Shown here: positions 62,638 to 64,000 of the stretch, in pieces
Layout: each line of letters opens with the position of its first letter
Position numbering within the stretch: the first letter of the stretch is position 1
Assembly: GCF_026013615.1 (NCBI RefSeq)
Contig: NZ_JAPDPI010000015.1
Coordinates: 47,638-111,637 of the forward strand
Direction of reading: 5' to 3'
Length of the DNA stretch: 64,000 nt
Source: Plebeiibacterium marinum
GTDB taxonomy: Bacteria; Bacteroidota; Bacteroidia; Bacteroidales; Marinilabiliaceae
Made by a program: the position numbers and the translations under genes
Notes under the pieces: model-generated
The model's database searches: none
Seen by the model: only the letters and a program-made list of their open reading frames with translations
What the model was told of the DNA's origin: nothing

Positions 62638-63630
62638 ATGGAAGATAGAAAAAAAGACCATATCCATATGGCATTTAAAGCATCAGTTGATAAAATGCTG
62701 GTTGATAATCGTTTTATGTATGAACCTTTATTGGCTGCCCATCCAAATCAAGATCTTGCTCCTTTTCAGTTTCTGGGCAAAACCATGAAAAACCCATTTT
62801 GGATTTCTTCAATGACCGGCGGTACACAAAATGCAGCTTGCATTAATTCAAAGCTGGCAAAAGTTGCCAACGAGTTTGGCTTAGGAATGGGTTTAGGCTC
62901 TTGCCGTGTTCTTTTAGACTCTGATGACCACTGGAATGATTTCAAAGTACGTTCTATCATTGGCAACCAATATCCTTTTTTCTCAAATTTAGGTATTGCC
63001 CAGGTTGAAAACCTGGTTGAAAAAGGCGAAGTGGAAAAAATTGACTTGCTTAATAAACAGTTGGATACCGATGGGACTATTATCCATATAAATCCTTTTC
63101 AGGAAGCTTTTCAACCGGAAGGAGACAGAATCAAACACCCTCCCATTGAAACAATACAAAAATTACTGGAAGAAACTAAATATCCGGTTATAGTAAAGGA
63201 AGTTGGGCAGGGAATGGGATATGAAAGCCTAAAAGCATTATTAAAACTGAATGTTGCAGCCATTGAGTTTGGAGCCTTTGGTGGAACAAACTTTACAAAA
63301 CTGGAACAAATGAGAAGAGAAAATCCACATTCTCTTTCCGAAAACTTTGCTCACATAGGTCACACAGCACACGATATGGTTTTAATGGTGAATCAAATTA
63401 CTGAAGAAACAGAAACCCAATGCAAACAAATCATCATTTCGGGAGGAATAAAATCCATACTCGATGGATTCTATTTGCATAAAATATCAAAAATTCCTTC
63501 AGTAATAGGAATGGCTTCTTTGTTTCTACAATATTCACTGAAAGATTATGAGCACCTTAAAAATATGGTAGAAAATATGGCGGAAGCATGGCTTTTGGCA
63601 GAGAACTATTTAAGGGTGCGTAGTATTTAG
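62638..63630 (+). CDS. fni: Type 2 isopentenyl-diphosphate delta-isomerase
   Basis: FMN-dependent enzyme that interconverts IPP and DMAPP. The ATG at 62638 is chosen over a TTG three bases upstream, giving 330 residues. WISSMTGGTQNA, GLGSCRVLLD, HINPFQEAFQPEGDR, VKEVGQGM, FGAFGGTNFTKLE and SGGIKSILDG are the FMN and substrate-binding blocks. It is the last gene of the leucine-degradation cluster, 117 bp after the acyl-CoA dehydrogenase. Its presence implies a mevalonate-type isoprenoid route. Confidence 0.9.
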   Translation: MEDRKKDHIHMAFKASVDKMLVDNRFMYEPLLAAHPNQDLAPFQFLGKTMKNPFWISSMTGGTQNAACINSKLAKVANEFGLGMGLGSCRVLLDSDDHWNDFKVRSIIGNQYPFFSNLGIAQVENLVEKGEVEKIDLLNKQLDTDGTIIHINPFQEAFQPEGDRIKHPPIETIQKLLEETKYPVIVKEVGQGMGYESLKALLKLNVAAIEFGAFGGTNFTKLEQMRRENPHSLSENFAHIGHTAHDMVLMVNQITEETETQCKQIIISGGIKSILDGFYLHKISKIPSVIGMASLFLQYSLKDYEHLKNMVENMAEAWLLAENYLRVRSI

Positions 63631-63721
63631 CAAATCAGTATCAAGAATCAAGATGGCAAGTGCGGAGTGCAAAGAGCAGAGGGTTAAGAGCGGAGAGCAG
63701 CCTTCTCCTACGAAAACCAAT

Positions 63722-63770
63722 CTTCCTCTTTGCCCTGAGGCAAGGGGGAAGTACCATGCAGCAGGCATGG
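63722..63770. repeat. GC-rich double hairpin, REP-like
   Basis: CTTCCTCTTTGCC (63722-63734) pairs with 63739-63751 over 13 positions including two G-T pairs. CCATGC (63754-63759) pairs with GCATGG (63765-63770) right after. The high GC content contrasts with the surroundings and suggests a dispersed repeat family. Confidence 0.55.
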
Positions 63771-63937
63771 GGATGGGGGTCATTTAGAGAATAACTCATT
63801 GCACGTAGGCCCATAAGATATAAGTTAATCCGGAAAACAATGTTCCTAAAAAAAAGATGCTGCAGTAGCAAGTAATCAAGCTAAAGCGCAGCGTCCTAAA
63901 GGCGTAGCCGTCCTATCAGCTAATAGCTATATTATAC

Positions 63938-63979
63938 GGATCCGATCTTATTTACAGGGAGCTTATAAAGATCGGATCC
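63938..63979. repeat. 12-bp perfect inverted repeat with 18-base loop
   Basis: GGATCCGATCTT (63938-63949) is the complement of 63968-63979 (AAGATCGGATCC). It may be a terminator arm without a T run or a protein-binding site. Confidence 0.55.
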
Positions 63980-64000
63980 AGATGCGGAAAATGCTGTTCC

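Larger units (their letters stand above)
63631..64000. other. Non-coding right end with REP-like hairpins
   Basis: No supportable gene; a 76-codon frame here has no family features. The content is purine-rich (near 63650-63700), a GC-rich double hairpin (63722-63770) and a 12-bp inverted repeat (63938-63979). The window ends within this region. Confidence 0.5.

Noticed and set aside
63641..63871. 76-codon minus-strand frame at the right end
   Set aside because: It runs through the REP-like hairpins and is rich in Leu/Arg with no family features.

Overview
The window is AT-rich DNA from a member of the Bacteroidota. The evidence is a set of families typical of that phylum: BtgA/BfmA and DUF5712 mobilization proteins, a NigD-like lipoprotein, a DUF4105 protein, an OmpP1/FadL porin, a fused 2-oxoacid dehydrogenase E1, a tricorn-like protease and a TAnnTTTG-type promoter; Shine-Dalgarno signals are weak. 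Hcp, an HcpR-like regulator, flavodoxin and a truncated haemoglobin suggest a facultative anaerobe that meets nitrosative stress. A marine Marinilabiliales/Marinifilaceae-type organism is my guess, not something the sequence proves.

Positions 1 to about 21,580 look like the right-hand part of an integrated mobilizable island. It ends in a tyrosine integrase beside the 3' end of mnmE, a known island attachment site in other phyla. The left end lies outside the window. The island carries: (i) a leftward operon of at least five genes encoding an XRE regulator, a PLD-SNF2 helicase fusion, an Eco57I-like adenine methylase, an SMC/RecF-like ATPase and a protein with a FokI-type nuclease domain, together looking like a DNA-defence or restriction system; (ii) two small basic Cys-pair proteins and a metallophosphoesterase; (iii) a promoter, a long structured leader RNA and an unrecognised zinc-ribbon protein, closed by a strong terminator; (iv) duplicated ~85-bp leader modules, a frameshifted small gene, a uracil-DNA-glycosylase-like gene and a DnaB-like fragment; (v) a plasmid-like backbone of ParA and RHH partner with a 32-bp palindrome, BtgA/BtgB-like mobilization genes with a cloverleaf inverted-repeat array (candidate oriT), a winged-helix Rep-like gene, an Xis-like HTH gene with a 16-bp palindrome upstream, a membrane cargo gene, and the integrase.

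Positions 21,566 to 64,000 are chromosome. In order: mnmE; a chemoreceptor; sucD; a GNAT gene; the hcp-ferredoxin operon divergent from a Crp/Fnr regulator with a perfect palindrome between them; a NigD-like lipoprotein; two tRNA-Arg(ACG) genes; a DUF493 gene; a truncated haemoglobin; a serine hydrolase; a DUF4105 protein; pyrK-pyrD; and an XRE gene followed by a 1-kb non-coding stretch filled with ATTACA-N2-TGTAAT-like sites.

The right part is mostly branched-chain amino acid catabolism and envelope functions. An E2-E1-flavodoxin operon (branched-chain 2-oxoacid dehydrogenase type) lies upstream of an M13 peptidase, an SGNH lipoprotein, a FadL-type porin, a tricorn-like protease and an MBL hydrolase. 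A rightward cluster then encodes an acyl-CoA carboxylase beta subunit, an enoyl-CoA hydratase, a biotin carboxylase alpha subunit, an acyl-CoA dehydrogenase and a type 2 IPP isomerase. Together the dehydrogenase and carboxylase modules could carry leucine to HMG-CoA. No HMG-CoA lyase is present and the last gene is an isoprenoid enzyme, so HMG-CoA may instead feed a mevalonate pathway (inference).
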